A DNA stretch of 23,557 bases from Puniceicoccales bacterium (GCA_031255915.1 JAIRRP010000014.1:1-23557), one strand, 5' to 3'; positions 1 to 9,108 are shown, numbered from the stretch's first letter. Notes: a model not told the origin generated them from the sequence alone. Translations and numbers: made by a program.

Positions 1-51
1 AAAATGAAAGCTCCCGCTTTGCATTTTTCTCTTACCGCAAAGGCGGCAAAC
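1..51. repeat. 108-bp palindromic repeat, right half (cut by window start)
   Basis: The first 51 bases match the right half of the 108-bp repeat seen complete at 6742, 9109 and 17385. They share the block GCTCCCGCTTTGCATTTTTC and the terminal arm CAAAGGCGGCAAAC. The left half lies outside the window. The rest of the stretch up to 112 shows nothing I can name. Confidence 0.85.
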
Positions 52-112
52 TGGAAAAACCGAAACCTACAGACAGGAACCACATCCCAAGATTTGTCCA
101 CACAACGAGCTC

Positions 113-694
113 TTACAACTCCTGTGGATGGGAACACAATATCCAGTCTTCCAACATCCTTCTAGGAACCAATTGCATCGCAAAACGCAGCAATAGGGAA
201 GCGGCCAGCGCATCGTAAAGTGCCCCATGGGGATGAGCCCTATCGGGAGGACAGTGAAGCGCCACTTCTCGCCGTAATGATTCCTGCAACGAACAACTTT
301 GGATGAGATCCATCAGGCCATAGGAAGCCAATCCCGGTGCCATATGTCCCCAAAGGGCACAGGTATCCAGCCAAGGGCCCCAGGTTGCCACCTTCTGATT
401 CGATGTAAAGCTCGGAACATAGCCCGGCGATGCCCAATAATGGCGCAACAGAGTATCTTCGACATGGCAGGAATGGGCACAGAAGATTCCCGACCTGCGG
501 AGCTGGAGGAAATAAGCTACGTCCTGACTGATATCCAAACAACTTTGCGGCACTTCGTCGGGCAAAAAAAACGGAGGACAGAGCCGCGTTTGAACTTTCG
601 AAATTTCCTGCCCATTCAGGGAAACCACACCCCACTCCGAAACACCTGATTTGCGATTTCCTTCGAAATCAATCACATGGATGGGAACCGGCAT
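113..694 (-). CDS. DEDDh-type 3'-5' exonuclease (DnaQ/RNase T-like)
   Basis: A 193-aa protein with the three exonuclease motifs of the DEDDh superfamily. Exo I is the D-x-E of VIDFEG (D9, E11). Exo II is a divergent AHSCHVEDTLL block (D80). Exo III is H156-GALY-D161, the HxxxxD form. Such enzymes remove nucleotides from 3' ends of DNA or RNA using two metal ions; whether this one acts in proofreading, repair or RNA trimming cannot be told from sequence. The ATG at 694 overlaps the lepA stop (TGATG), indicating translational coupling; a TTG one codon upstream is also possible but less likely. It is short and lacks further domains, so it is a stand-alone nuclease and not a polymerase III epsilon subunit with a tail. 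Confidence 0.82.
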   Translation of the reverse strand: MPVPIHVIDFEGNRKSGVSEWGVVSLNGQEISKVQTRLCPPFFLPDEVPQSCLDISQDVAYFLQLRRSGIFCAHSCHVEDTLLRHYWASPGYVPSFTSNQKVATWGPWLDTCALWGHMAPGLASYGLMDLIQSCSLQESLRREVALHCPPDRAHPHGALYDALAASLLLRFAMQLVPRRMLEDWILCSHPQEL

Positions 695-2496
695 CAATGG
701 GACGATTTGAGAATTTTCAAAAAAGCATCCTGCGGAATCGAGACTTTTCCGATCTGCTTCATGCGCTTCTTACCCTCTTTCTGTTTCTCCAAAAGCTTTC
801 GCTTCCGCGTAATATCGCCACCATAGCATTTGGCTGTTACGTCTTTACGCAGGGCGCCCAAGGTCTCTCGGGCGACGACATTGGCTCCGACGGCCGCCTG
901 AATCGCGATCTTAAAGAGCTGCTTCGGCAGCAATTCCTTGAGCTTTTCGCATAATTCGCGGCCGCGTGAAGCCGCCTTATCGCGGTGCACCATCGAAGCA
1001 AATGGTTCGATCGACTCGCCATTGACCAGAATATCCAGACGAACCAGATCCGCTGCGACGTAATCGCCCAATTCGTAATCCATGGAACCATATCCGCGGG
1101 TGATGCTTTTGAGACGATCATTGAAATCGACCAGAATTTCGCTCAGCGGCAGTTGACACACAAGCATGACCCGTTGCGTATCGACGGTCTCGGTACGTCC
1201 GCAGATCCCACGCTTTTCCGATACTAATGAAAGGATATCGCCAATCGCATCATTGGAAATGTGCAGGGTAGCCGTAAGGGTCGGTTCCTGAATGGATGCG
1301 ATGGAAGAAGCATCCGGCAACAGGAGCGGGTTGTCGATCTCTTTTTGGGAACCATCCGTCAGGTGTACCCTGTACACCACACCGGGATAGGTCGAAATCA
1401 CATCCAGGTCATATTCCCTTCGCAGGCGCTCCTGGACGATCTCCATGTGCAGAAGCCCCAGAAATCCGCAGCGAAATCCAAAACCCAAGGCGGTGGAACT
1501 CTCCGATTGAAATACGAGCGCCGCGTCGTTGAGCTGCAGGCGTTCCAGAGCCGCCTGGAGCTTGCCGTACTGCGACGTGTCGAGCGGATAGAGACCACTG
1601 AAGACCATGGGGCGGACGTCCTTATAACCCCTGAGCATCTCCGGAGCCGGGTCCCGGTACAGCGTCACCGTATCTCCAATCTTCACATCCGCCACTCGCT
1701 TGAAATTGCTCACCACGTAGCCCACCTGACCGGACCGAAGGACATCCGTCTTCTGCATCTGCGGGGAAAAAATCCCGACTTCTTTGACAACGGTATGCTG
1801 CTGTGTTCCCATCATCAGGACTTCATCACCGGCCCGCAGTTCGCCGGAAAATATTCGCACATAGCAAATGACGCCCTGGTAGGTATTGAATACGGAGTCA
1901 AAGATCAGGCAGCGGGTTTGGGGATAATCCGATCCCTTCGGCGCCGGAATTCGTTCGATAATGGCCACAAAAATTTCCGCAATACCGAGGCCCGTCTTGG
2001 CACTCGCCCGAAGTGCTTCTTCCCGCGGGATCGCCAAAATATCCTCCAATTGCCGCAGCACCTCCTCTGGCCGAGCACCCGGAAGGTCGATCTTATTGAG
2101 AACCGGGATAACGATCAATCCCTGCTGCATCGCCAATTGTGCATTGGCCACCGTCTGGGCCTCGATGCCCTGGGCGGCATCCACCAGGAGCAATGCACCC
2201 TCACAAGCGGCTAGGCTGCGCGAAACTTCGTAGGAAAAATCCACATGTCCCGGTGTATCGATCAGATTGAGAATCCATTCCAAGCGCTTCTCATCGATGT
2301 ACCGCATCGTCACCGGATGGCACTTGATGGTGATCCCGCGCTCACGCTCCAGATCCATGGAATCCAGCACCTGTTCCTGCATCTCACGCCGCTGCAGTGT
2401 ATGCGTCGTCTCCAACAGCCGATCGGACAACGTTGTCTTCCCATGGTCGATATGGGCGATGATGCAGAAATTTCGGATATGCGACGGAGAAGGCAT
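694..2496 (-). CDS. lepA: Elongation factor 4 (LepA), ribosome-associated GTPase
   Basis: A 600-aa translational GTPase of the usual LepA length. G motifs are AHIDHGKTT (14-22), RERGITIK (51-58), DTPGHVD (80-86), NKID (134-137) and SAK (165-167). The C-terminal LepA-specific domain ends in a basic stretch (GGDITRKRKLLEKQ) followed by GKVSIPQDAF. LepA binds stalled or mistranslocated ribosomes in the cytosol and membrane fraction and affects elongation and initiation. The ATG at 2496 is supported by the N-terminus running straight into the G1 motif. The downstream exonuclease overlaps its stop, so the two are one transcript. Upstream lies a 211-bp divergent spacer shared with the glycosyltransferase at 2708. 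Confidence 0.98.
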   Translation of the reverse strand: MPSPSHIRNFCIIAHIDHGKTTLSDRLLETTHTLQRREMQEQVLDSMDLERERGITIKCHPVTMRYIDEKRLEWILNLIDTPGHVDFSYEVSRSLAACEGALLLVDAAQGIEAQTVANAQLAMQQGLIVIPVLNKIDLPGARPEEVLRQLEDILAIPREEALRASAKTGLGIAEIFVAIIERIPAPKGSDYPQTRCLIFDSVFNTYQGVICYVRIFSGELRAGDEVLMMGTQQHTVVKEVGIFSPQMQKTDVLRSGQVGYVVSNFKRVADVKIGDTVTLYRDPAPEMLRGYKDVRPMVFSGLYPLDTSQYGKLQAALERLQLNDAALVFQSESSTALGFGFRCGFLGLLHMEIVQERLRREYDLDVISTYPGVVYRVHLTDGSQKEIDNPLLLPDASSIASIQEPTLTATLHISNDAIGDILSLVSEKRGICGRTETVDTQRVMLVCQLPLSEILVDFNDRLKSITRGYGSMDYELGDYVAADLVRLDILVNGESIEPFASMVHRDKAASRGRELCEKLKELLPKQLFKIAIQAAVGANVVARETLGALRKDVTAKCYGGDITRKRKLLEKQKEGKKRMKQIGKVSIPQDAFLKILKSSH

Positions 2497-2707
2497 AGGC
2501 TATTCAGCCGTAAGCAAATGGAAAACGAGCCTGAGACAAGCTTCTTTCCATCTCCATTTTTGCCATTTCTCCACAAAACTCCACCGGGTTGGAAGTACCA
2601 TTTTTTTCAAACGCCCTTTAGATCATCTTCTTTATTCTTCGCCTCTCAAAGAACATTTGTCATTTACGCAATTGACATTTAAATCAAGGCGCTTAGCGCG
2701 CACCACT
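2497..2707. other. Divergent intergenic region between lepA and the GT-B gene
   Basis: 211 bp with no gene. It must carry promoters for both directions, but I see no convincing -35/-10 pair. A short perfect palindrome, GCGCT-T-AGCGC at 2689-2699, sits 8 bp before the ATG at 2708 and could be an operator or a small RNA hairpin over the ribosome-binding region. The reading frame of the plus-strand gene stays open through here, but no signal supports a start before 2708. Confidence 0.4.
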
Positions 2708-4723
2708 ATGAACGCATTATTTTTGTACGTAATATTTCTATTCTTCGGCATTTCCAAAGCTTTCGCTCCTCCTGTTCTGGGAAACGGAGCACGGATGAGT
2801 TACCTGGTGCCTGCGTTCACGGTGGGCACTAATATCCTCGATTCCAATGGGGCCCAAACAGAGATTTTAAAGCACTCCGTTCTACCCAATCAAGGAGCTT
2901 TACTGCCCATTGAACTGGGGAATCTCCTCGTCCGCATGGGGATGGCTACTCCGCAAAATGACATGGGTGAAAATTCTCAATTTAATTTGTCACCCACCGT
3001 CATTTTCCACCGAACAGAACATAAACTGTACTCGCCGGATGTTTCCCGCCTGAGGCTCATTCCACACATAGCGGTAATTGACGATAACAAAGCCTCTGTT
3101 AACGGACGATATGCTGTTAATCAGAGTCAACGACAAATTACAGCTTTGCGTCTACATGATGGTTGTTTTCTCAACCACTGCGACGCTGTAGAACCCGGAT
3201 TAAAACAACGCACTCTTCCTGAAAATTTTATCAAAGTAGCCTGTTTTACGGATACTATATTTGGAGTTTTTCCGAAACGCACTTCCCTAACAGTCGTGAA
3301 TCCACCAGGCCGAGGAGAGGGGCGTATTTGCCAATTTCTCTATCCCGACGCTACTACATTTCAGGTTGATGGCAGGAGTCGGAACGGGCAATACGAAGTC
3401 TATTCCATCATCTATCCCACTCAAAGCGGGAAGTGCGTCCTGACGCAACATATCCTCATCGTCCCAGCACAAGAAGTAATAAAAACCACAGCCGGCAATT
3501 CGATTCTGCAATTTGTCGATGATCCGCAACGTCAGCATCAGCTATGGGCCCAAGAAATGAGCCAAAAAATCGAACAACTCATCCGTCGACTGGAAAGCAA
3601 TGAAGGTCGTCACATCATCCCTAGTTTTGCCGATAGAATCCGGAATCTTATACGAAGAAGTGGCTTCGACGGCAAAATTCCGCGCAACAGCCGTTTCCGA
3701 CTGGTTATACTCGTTAAAGGCGGCCTCTGGGGCGAGACCCAAGTTGGAATGAGTATGCTGTTTGCGGCACAGAGGCACAACTGGGAATGTGTTCTTATTA
3801 ATAATCCTCACGAGTGTATTCCTCTCATATCCGCTCTCAATCCACATCTTGTCTTCTCGATGGATCCCACGGTAAAAGTTCCAGATTGCATCAGCATCAT
3901 TGCCATCCAGGGGACAAATACCTCTAATGTCGAAACGGATACTGCCTTAAGAGCCATTAGCAACAATGATGGTTTCGTTTTTTGGTTATTCGGGGACACT
4001 TTACAAAAAGGTAAGGAGCACCTTAAGAATCATCTTCAACGCATGGGAAGACAACCTCTATCTTTTGATTTTGTGCCCTCATTTCACGAAACTCAATTCC
4101 AAGAATATCCCCCTAATTCCCCATCTCGACTCTTTTATACAGGCGGGAATTGGGATAATTTAAGGGGAAGCACTACCTATCGCCATCTCTATCAAAAGCT
4201 TAATACGAGCAACTTTTGCAGCTTCTATGGTGAGCAGCAAGTATGGAAAGATTACTCGAATTATAAAGGACGGCTCCAATTCAATGGCATAGATCCTATT
4301 AAAAAATCCGGGGAATGTGGTATTTATCTCGCATTACACGGCTCTGTTACTAACAGCAATATTGCCGGTACCCATGGACTTGCTGGCCAAGGAGGAGCTA
4401 TTTCTGGAAGAGTATTCGAAGCATGTGCCGCTTCATGTGTTATCATATCGGATAAGTTATTACCGCAATTCCTTCAGGATATTTTTGGAACTAACATTCT
4501 CTACATCGACATAAAAGTAGATGAGCAAAACCCCCAAGGAGCGGCAGAAGATATGTTTCAGCAAATTCAGCGACATGTGCAGTGGATCCGTGACCATCCA
4601 CAAGAAGCTACGGCCAAAGCCCGAGAATGTCATCACATTTACATCGAAAAATTCACCAACGAGATATTCCTCAACAAACTGCAGGATCTGTATGAGGAAA
4701 TCCTCCAGGAACGGGGAAGGTAA
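2708..4723 (+). CDS. Exported GT-B-fold glycosyltransferase-like protein (CgeB/group 1 type) with long N-terminal extension
   Basis: A 671-aa protein if started at the ATG at 2708. The frame is open upstream into lepA, but only this start gives a clear signal peptide: a hydrophobic run after MNALF ending in KAFA, probable cleavage after A20. Residues ~21-320 are unrecognised, with a helical, coiled-coil-like stretch near 285-315. From ~330 (RLVILVKGGLWG) the protein resembles the two Rossmann halves of a GT-B glycosyltransferase. The C-terminal half has FYTGGNWDN (~475), GRVFEACAASCVIISDK (~567), the nucleotide-sugar-binding region of this family, and a HPQEA helix (~631). Donor and acceptor are unknown. 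Its C-terminal ~340 residues are paralogous to the next gene. An export signal is unusual for a nucleotide-sugar-dependent enzyme and suggests a secreted effector or periplasmic role. Confidence 0.75.
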   Translation: MNALFLYVIFLFFGISKAFAPPVLGNGARMSYLVPAFTVGTNILDSNGAQTEILKHSVLPNQGALLPIELGNLLVRMGMATPQNDMGENSQFNLSPTVIFHRTEHKLYSPDVSRLRLIPHIAVIDDNKASVNGRYAVNQSQRQITALRLHDGCFLNHCDAVEPGLKQRTLPENFIKVACFTDTIFGVFPKRTSLTVVNPPGRGEGRICQFLYPDATTFQVDGRSRNGQYEVYSIIYPTQSGKCVLTQHILIVPAQEVIKTTAGNSILQFVDDPQRQHQLWAQEMSQKIEQLIRRLESNEGRHIIPSFADRIRNLIRRSGFDGKIPRNSRFRLVILVKGGLWGETQVGMSMLFAAQRHNWECVLINNPHECIPLISALNPHLVFSMDPTVKVPDCISIIAIQGTNTSNVETDTALRAISNNDGFVFWLFGDTLQKGKEHLKNHLQRMGRQPLSFDFVPSFHETQFQEYPPNSPSRLFYTGGNWDNLRGSTTYRHLYQKLNTSNFCSFYGEQQVWKDYSNYKGRLQFNGIDPIKKSGECGIYLALHGSVTNSNIAGTHGLAGQGGAISGRVFEACAASCVIISDKLLPQFLQDIFGTNILYIDIKVDEQNPQGAAEDMFQQIQRHVQWIRDHPQEATAKARECHHIYIEKFTNEIFLNKLQDLYEEILQERGR

Positions 4724-4857
4724 AAAATAGGAATTATTTACTTCTTTAACGGGTGCTCATCAAGGTCACGTCAGGGCCCTTTCCGTTCATTCGGCAATGC
4801 CCTTGACAGGCTCCAAAAGTGTTTTCAGCTGGGAAGATATTTTTTTAGAATTTTTTC

Positions 4858-6083
4858 ATGAAAACCAGGTGGCAGACTTGCAGATTTATGAGCCTCGGGC
4901 TGATGTGTGCGGTCTTATTGGCCTATGTCCTGTATAAAAATGTCATCAGACCGAAGCAGATACTGTGGCGAATGGTCAGGAATGGCTGGATTTCACCCGG
5001 GCTATACGACAAATACCGGCAGCATGGCGAATCCGGCAAACTACCCCACATGGAGGGTAAATTTCGCGTTGCGGTGTTTGCCCCAAATGGACTCGGGGAT
5101 ACCCAGACCCAGCGGCGCATTGCACAAATGGCCGAAGAACTCAGTTGGGAATGGGCCATATGCCTCAACTATACCCATCAAGATCGTCGAAATCACCAAC
5201 GGGCACTTGTCGAGAAGCTGAGAATCCGCACTGCATCCTCCACTTCCTTACCGAAGAGGACTATCTGATGCCTGGAATAAGCAATTTGCTATTCATCCAT
5301 TTCCCGGGATGGTTAGAATTCAACGGTGATGCCGAAGGAAATAAGCGCCTCACCCTTATGAGCCAATACGATGGATTTTTTCTCAATCCTCCTCTGGAAA
5401 AGACAGAAACTTTGCGCCAGTTTATGGCCTCTTCGGGCAAGAAATTTTTCTCTGTACCGTCCTATTTGACATGCAAAAGAACACCTTTCTCGGCCACGCC
5501 TAAAGCAAGATTATTCTTCTGTGGCCACAATTGGGATGATAGAGGTGGTGAAAAATATTTTAAGCTCTGGAGGGCACTGAGCGACACGGATTATTTTGAA
5601 GCCTATGGTACACGGCGTGCCTGGACAGACCTCTTGACCCGGAAACCTGTCAAGGCCTACAGAGGACGATTGCCCTCAACTGCCAATGCCGTGTACAACA
5701 AGACGCTTGAGTGCGGTGTTTCGTTAGTCATTCACGGCAGAACCCACCTGGAAGGGAATTGTCCCAGTGCCCGTATCTTTGAAGCCGCAGCGGCGAGTAG
5801 CGTCGTCATCAGCGATGAGCTTCCGTTTACCAAAAAACATTTCGGCGATTCGGTGCTTTATGTCGACACCACCCAACCGGCTGAGGAGATGTTTCGGACC
5901 ATCGATGGCCACATGCAGTGGATATTGAGCCACCCACAAGAAGCTCAAGAGCTCGCCCGGCGATCACATCAGATATTTTGCGAAAAATTTGCACTGGAAG
6001 ACTTCATGCGCGATATTTTGGATCTTTATGAGAGCGTTACAGAAGGCAAAGTAGTTCCCGGCAGCAAAATGGTGAGCGATTAA
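4858..6083 (+). pseudogene. Frameshifted membrane-anchored GT-B glycosyltransferase, paralogue of the gene at 2708
   Basis: Two overlapping frames make one protein of about 408 residues. The first begins at ATG 4858 with a membrane anchor (hydrophobic residues ~10-26) followed by KFRVAVFAPNGLGDTQ and ends at 5268. The homology then continues in the next frame from about 5213 (ENPHCILHF, matching LNPHLVFSM in the paralogue) to the stop at 6083. The shift equals loss of one base (or gain of two) within roughly 5195-5222; there is no homopolymer or slippery heptamer there. The second frame keeps FFCGHNWDDRGG, the conserved ARIFEAAAASSVVISDE block and the HPQEA helix. It lacks the ~300-residue N-terminal extension of its neighbour. 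It is either a pseudogene or a sequencing error; I see no reason to propose programmed frameshifting. Confidence 0.78.
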
Positions 6084-6180
6084 GAGGGTGTGGAGCCGTC
6101 GGTGGTACAGCGCATGCTACGCATCTAAAATTATCTTCCATTCATCCCAGCAAACTGACAGATACCAAAAAGCATTTAGG

Positions 6181-6210
6181 AAAATCGCAATCTGTCTTCA
6201 ATGCGATTTC
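6181..6210 (-). terminator. Probable intrinsic terminator of tRNA-Leu
   Basis: On the minus strand just after the tRNA CCA end, an 8-bp stem AAATCGCA/TGCGATTT encloses a 12-nt loop, and its 3' arm runs into a short T tract (TTTT). The position directly downstream of the tRNA supports the call; the T tract is short. Confidence 0.5.
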
Positions 6211-6297
6211 TGGTGCCCAGAGAGGGGGTCGAACCCTCACTCTCTTGCGAGAATCGGATTTTGAGTCCGACGCGTCTGCCGATTCCGCCATCTGGGC
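6211..6297 (-). tRNA. tRNA-Leu (anticodon CAA)
   Basis: A type II tRNA of 87 nt including an encoded CCA (6211-6213). The acceptor arms GCCCAGA/TCTGGGC pair perfectly. The anticodon stem TCGGA/TCCGA holds loop CTCAAAA, giving anticodon CAA, which reads UUG leucine codons. A long variable arm and the T-loop GGTTCGACC are present. An inverted MITE-like element begins about 110 bp away on its 5' side. Confidence 0.96.
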
Positions 6298-6405
6298 TTG
6301 AAGAATATGAAGAGAATGTGCGGTGTTCTTCCCTTGCTGCAAGTGGAAAATGCGAGGAATTTTACGAAGTACCAAACATATATCCGCCATAAAAAATAAC
6401 CATCT

Positions 6406-6551
6406 CAGAGAATGTCGTCAAAACCAGGCAGCCAAAAGAGAGATAGAAGGGATATGGAATGCAGAAACAAGTCTTCTATGTGTCCTTTTTTCTATTCCAC
6501 CTTTCTTTCCTCTCTTTTCCTTTTATTAACCTTTTTTGACGACACCCTCTA
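6406..6551 (-). mobile_element. MITE-like inverted-repeat element, copy A (inverted)
   Basis: 146 bp, in reverse orientation relative to the other four copies. Its ends are inverted repeats related to TAGAGGGTGTCGTCAAAA; the right end at 6551 is a perfect match, while the left end (CAGAGAATGTCGTCAAAA) has drifted. The interior carries the shared core with a GGAATG/CATTCC pair and GGACACATAG. No transposase coding capacity. Confidence 0.85.
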
Positions 6552-6741
6552 ATGCTCCTGAGAAGAATAAGCGTTGAGCGGCTTCATCATCGCTCAAGGC
6601 ATTAGACGATATTTTACAAACACTCATATGGGTTCTATAGAAACACAAATCCCAAAAGACTTGGAGTTGTTCAATAAATTCAGGACTCTTTCCAAAAATC
6701 AAGGGATAATCATATGCTTTCAAAGCCAAAATTATCGTCGA

Positions 6742-6849
6742 GCCTGCCGCCTTTGAGCCCAAAGGGCTCTTGCCCGCTACGCGGGCGGCGGGAAGGAAAA
6801 ATGAAAGCTCCCGCTTTGCATTTTCCCCTTACCGCAAAGGCGGCAGACC
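6742..6849. repeat. 108-bp palindromic repeat, copy 2
   Basis: Ends are inverted repeats, CTGCCGCCTTTG at the left and CAAAGGCGGCAG at the right. Internal hairpin-forming blocks GAGCCCAAAGGGCTC and GCCCGCTACGCGGGC are followed by the shared GCTCCCGCTTTGCATTTT core. It lies between two MITE-like copies in opposite orientation. Confidence 0.85.
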
Positions 6850-6942
6850 GAAGCGCCCTCAATGGCAGGACAAACCAAATCCCCCTAAGCCAAGAAAAGC
6901 CCAACAACCGAGAACATAGCCTGTCCTTTCGTAAAAACTGCC

Positions 6943-7089
6943 TAGAGGGCGTCCTCAAAAAAGGTTGATAAAGAGAAAAAGAGAGGAAAGAAAAATGGAA
7001 TAGAAAAGAGGACACATAGGAGACTTATTTCTGCATTTCACATCCGTTCCATCTCTCTTTTGGCTTCCTGATTTTAACGACCTCCTCTA
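6943..7089 (+). mobile_element. MITE-like inverted-repeat element, copy B
   Basis: 147 bp from TAGAGGGCGTCCTCAAAA to a TAACGACCTCCTCTA end, so both termini show small substitutions from the consensus. The internal core GGACACATAGGAGACTTATT is intact. It sits about 120 bp upstream of comEC and could influence its transcription. Confidence 0.85.
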
Positions 7090-7209
7090 AGCCAAAAGAT
7101 ACCCAGTGGAGCGCTATTACTTTACTGCCGATCATTCATAACCGCAAAGTTCCAAAATGTTCTTGATGAAGGAGAAACTTTTCGATAGCCCTAGAGGCTA
7201 AAATCTCCC

Positions 7210-8913
7210 ATGTCACTGATTCCTACCGTCGATGACCGATCGCCCCTATGGCGACTCCTCATTTGCTTCATCCTGGGCATCGTTCTCGCAGAATATTTCC
7301 CTAAAACTTCTCTATGGAGTATATTAGGAATATTTTTTCTCTTCTCGAATTCCATATACCTTATTTTTCGCAACCAGGTACCCAAACAAGGCGCCAGTTC
7401 TCCTTTTGCGCCCATAAAACGCCATGGAACCACATTCCTTCATACTGGGCTTTTCCTCTCTATGTTTACCTTTTACGCCCAGTGGCGATTTCCACCACCA
7501 CTCGAGGAGGAAAATTTCAATCCCGGTTGGCATACATTGGACATTCGTCTGCAGAGGGTCTATGCCCGCAAAAGGCTCCACAATTACCAAATTTATGGGC
7601 AGGGAATTCTCGTCGATAGCCCCTCTTTACCGTCGAAATTTCGAAAACAACGCCTCTATTTCATGCTCTATGAAGATACCCCTCAAGCGCACTATCGCGG
7701 CCAGATCCTACGTGTACGCGCCCACCTCCAATGCCTCGAAAAAAGAACCTACAAACCGCACTCCTTCGAGACCTATCTGCAACGCGTTCGAATTCCACTT
7801 CAGATCGATCGCGGCAATATTCAAACCCTCTTATGCGAGGGCCCTGTATTCTTCCGCTGCTGTTACCAATTACAGCAACACGCCCTAGCAATTCTCGCCA
7901 TCGATAATAAAGATACCCACATCCTACGGTGCCTATTGCTCAATGACAGAGCCTGCGTTTCGCGGTCGCAAAAACAGCTCTTTTCGCGCACCGGCATAGC
8001 TCATCTCTTGGCCATCAGCGGCCTTCACATCGGCATCATTGGACTGATGCTAGAATACTTCTTTCGCCTATTCCGGCTATCCAAAAAACAACGTCGCATT
8101 CCCTGTATCCTAATCCTTGGGCTTTATACCTGCGTTATCGGAATTCCGCCTTCGGCCCTACGAGCTTTTCTGATGCTGGCTTACGCTTGGTCCGCCTGCT
8201 TTTTTTCACGAAGAACAACGACACTCTCAGCCATTAGCTTTTCGGGCATCATGGCGTTGCTCATTGCCCCTCATCAATTATGGGATTTGGGATTCCAACT
8301 TTCTTACATCGCCGTCTTCTGCATTATCCTTATCGGAAGTCTGTTGGCATCCTATACCTCATATTGGCTCCGCCTTCGAAGCACTTTCGAAAAAGGCCCC
8401 TCAAGGGCTACTCCATGGAAAAAATTCCTTCGCTATGTTCTCTTCTATGGATTGCAATCTTCCTGCATCTCGGCACCTATTTCTCTCCTGACGATTCCGC
8501 TCAGCATCGAGTATTTCGGTTCCTTCAGCCTCAGCGGTATTTTCATCAACCTCATCGCTATTCCGCTCGCCTTTGGCCTCATTACCGTAGGATTTTCAAC
8601 CCTCATGCTGGGACTATTTCTAGGAGATGCCTGTTCCCAATGGATACTAAGCCATCTTCTGCTTCCTTATGCTCAAAATTTCGAACGAATCCTCCATTGG
8701 TGCGACCTGCATTTACCCTATTTTTGGGGACAACAAACCCTAGCTGCAGGTACCGGCATCACCGCGTTCCTGATCATGTGTGCGCTCAGTCTCATTTTTC
8801 ACCACCATCGATTGAAGAATTTTCTCAAAACACAGACTTACCGCATTGCCATGCTCACAGAAGATACCTTCAGCTCGAGGGACATGCCTTACTTCACCAA
8901 CAGGAGTTCGTAA
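7210..8913 (+). CDS. comEC: ComEC/Rec2-family DNA-uptake channel, membrane domain only
   Basis: A 567-aa polytopic membrane protein. ComEC forms the inner-membrane channel for transforming single-stranded DNA. Two N-terminal membrane helices (~12-52) precede a soluble OB-like region (~105-205, DUF4131 type). The ComEC_Rec2 competence domain follows, with signature AHLLAISGLHIGIIGL (264-279), PPSALRAFLM (313-322) and GFQLSYIAV (361-369), then further helices to ~540. It ends with a short hydrophilic tail and lacks the C-terminal metallo-beta-lactamase domain of ~750-aa ComEC proteins; that shorter architecture also occurs naturally. The start ATG at 7210 gives a normal N-terminus. No other competence gene is adjacent, but a type II/IV-pilus ATPase homologue lies 2.3 kb downstream. 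A MITE-like copy starts 14 bp after its stop. Confidence 0.9.
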   Translation: MSLIPTVDDRSPLWRLLICFILGIVLAEYFPKTSLWSILGIFFLFSNSIYLIFRNQVPKQGASSPFAPIKRHGTTFLHTGLFLSMFTFYAQWRFPPPLEEENFNPGWHTLDIRLQRVYARKRLHNYQIYGQGILVDSPSLPSKFRKQRLYFMLYEDTPQAHYRGQILRVRAHLQCLEKRTYKPHSFETYLQRVRIPLQIDRGNIQTLLCEGPVFFRCCYQLQQHALAILAIDNKDTHILRCLLLNDRACVSRSQKQLFSRTGIAHLLAISGLHIGIIGLMLEYFFRLFRLSKKQRRIPCILILGLYTCVIGIPPSALRAFLMLAYAWSACFFSRRTTTLSAISFSGIMALLIAPHQLWDLGFQLSYIAVFCIILIGSLLASYTSYWLRLRSTFEKGPSRATPWKKFLRYVLFYGLQSSCISAPISLLTIPLSIEYFGSFSLSGIFINLIAIPLAFGLITVGFSTLMLGLFLGDACSQWILSHLLLPYAQNFERILHWCDLHLPYFWGQQTLAAGTGITAFLIMCALSLIFHHHRLKNFLKTQTYRIAMLTEDTFSSRDMPYFTNRSS

Positions 8914-8927
8914 AATTTTTATCTCCC

Positions 8928-9072
8928 TAGAGTGTGTCGTCAAAAAAGATTGACAAAGGGAAAAAGAGAGGAAGAAAGATGGAATGGAAAAAAGAACACA
9001 TAGGAGACATGTTTCTGCATTCCATATCCACTCCATCTCTTTTTTGTTGCCTGATTTTGATGACACCTTCTA
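8928..9072 (+). mobile_element. MITE-like inverted-repeat element, copy C
   Basis: 145 bp from TAGAGTGTGTCGTCAAAA to TTTTGATGACACCTTCTA. The core GGAATGGAAAAAAGAACACA and the CATTCC partner are present. Starting 14 bp after the comEC stop, its folded RNA could serve as the comEC transcript end. Confidence 0.88.
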
Positions 9073-9108
9073 GGTAAAGTTTCTAGGGCGTCTCCGGTCG
9101 ATGGGGCG

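Larger units (their letters stand above)
6298..7209. other. Gene-free repeat island between tRNA-Leu and comEC
   Basis: A 912-bp stretch without a credible gene. It holds an inverted MITE-like copy (6406-6551), a 108-bp palindromic repeat (6742-6849) and a direct MITE-like copy (6943-7089). The unique sequence between them (6552-6741, 6850-6942, 7090-7209) shows no recognisable coding signal; the open frames here run through the repeats and are not conserved features. Confidence 0.75.

Noticed and set aside
1261..2214. A 317-codon open frame on the plus strand opposite lepA
   Set aside because: It is antisense to the highly conserved lepA, has low-complexity basic composition and no recognisable domain; it is a shadow of lepA codon usage.
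5195..5222. Programmed ribosomal frameshift in the second GT-B gene
   Set aside because: No slippery heptamer, no internal Shine-Dalgarno and no obvious stimulatory hairpin at the junction.
6142..6390. Open frames across tRNA-Leu, and 17521-17823 across tRNA-Gln
   Set aside because: They run through structured tRNA genes and have no protein features.
6710..7015. Open frames through the repeat islands (also near 8940-9531 minus strand and 6714-6968)
   Set aside because: They consist of translated MITE-like and 108-bp repeat sequence; the same peptides recur wherever the repeats do, and no start signals support them.
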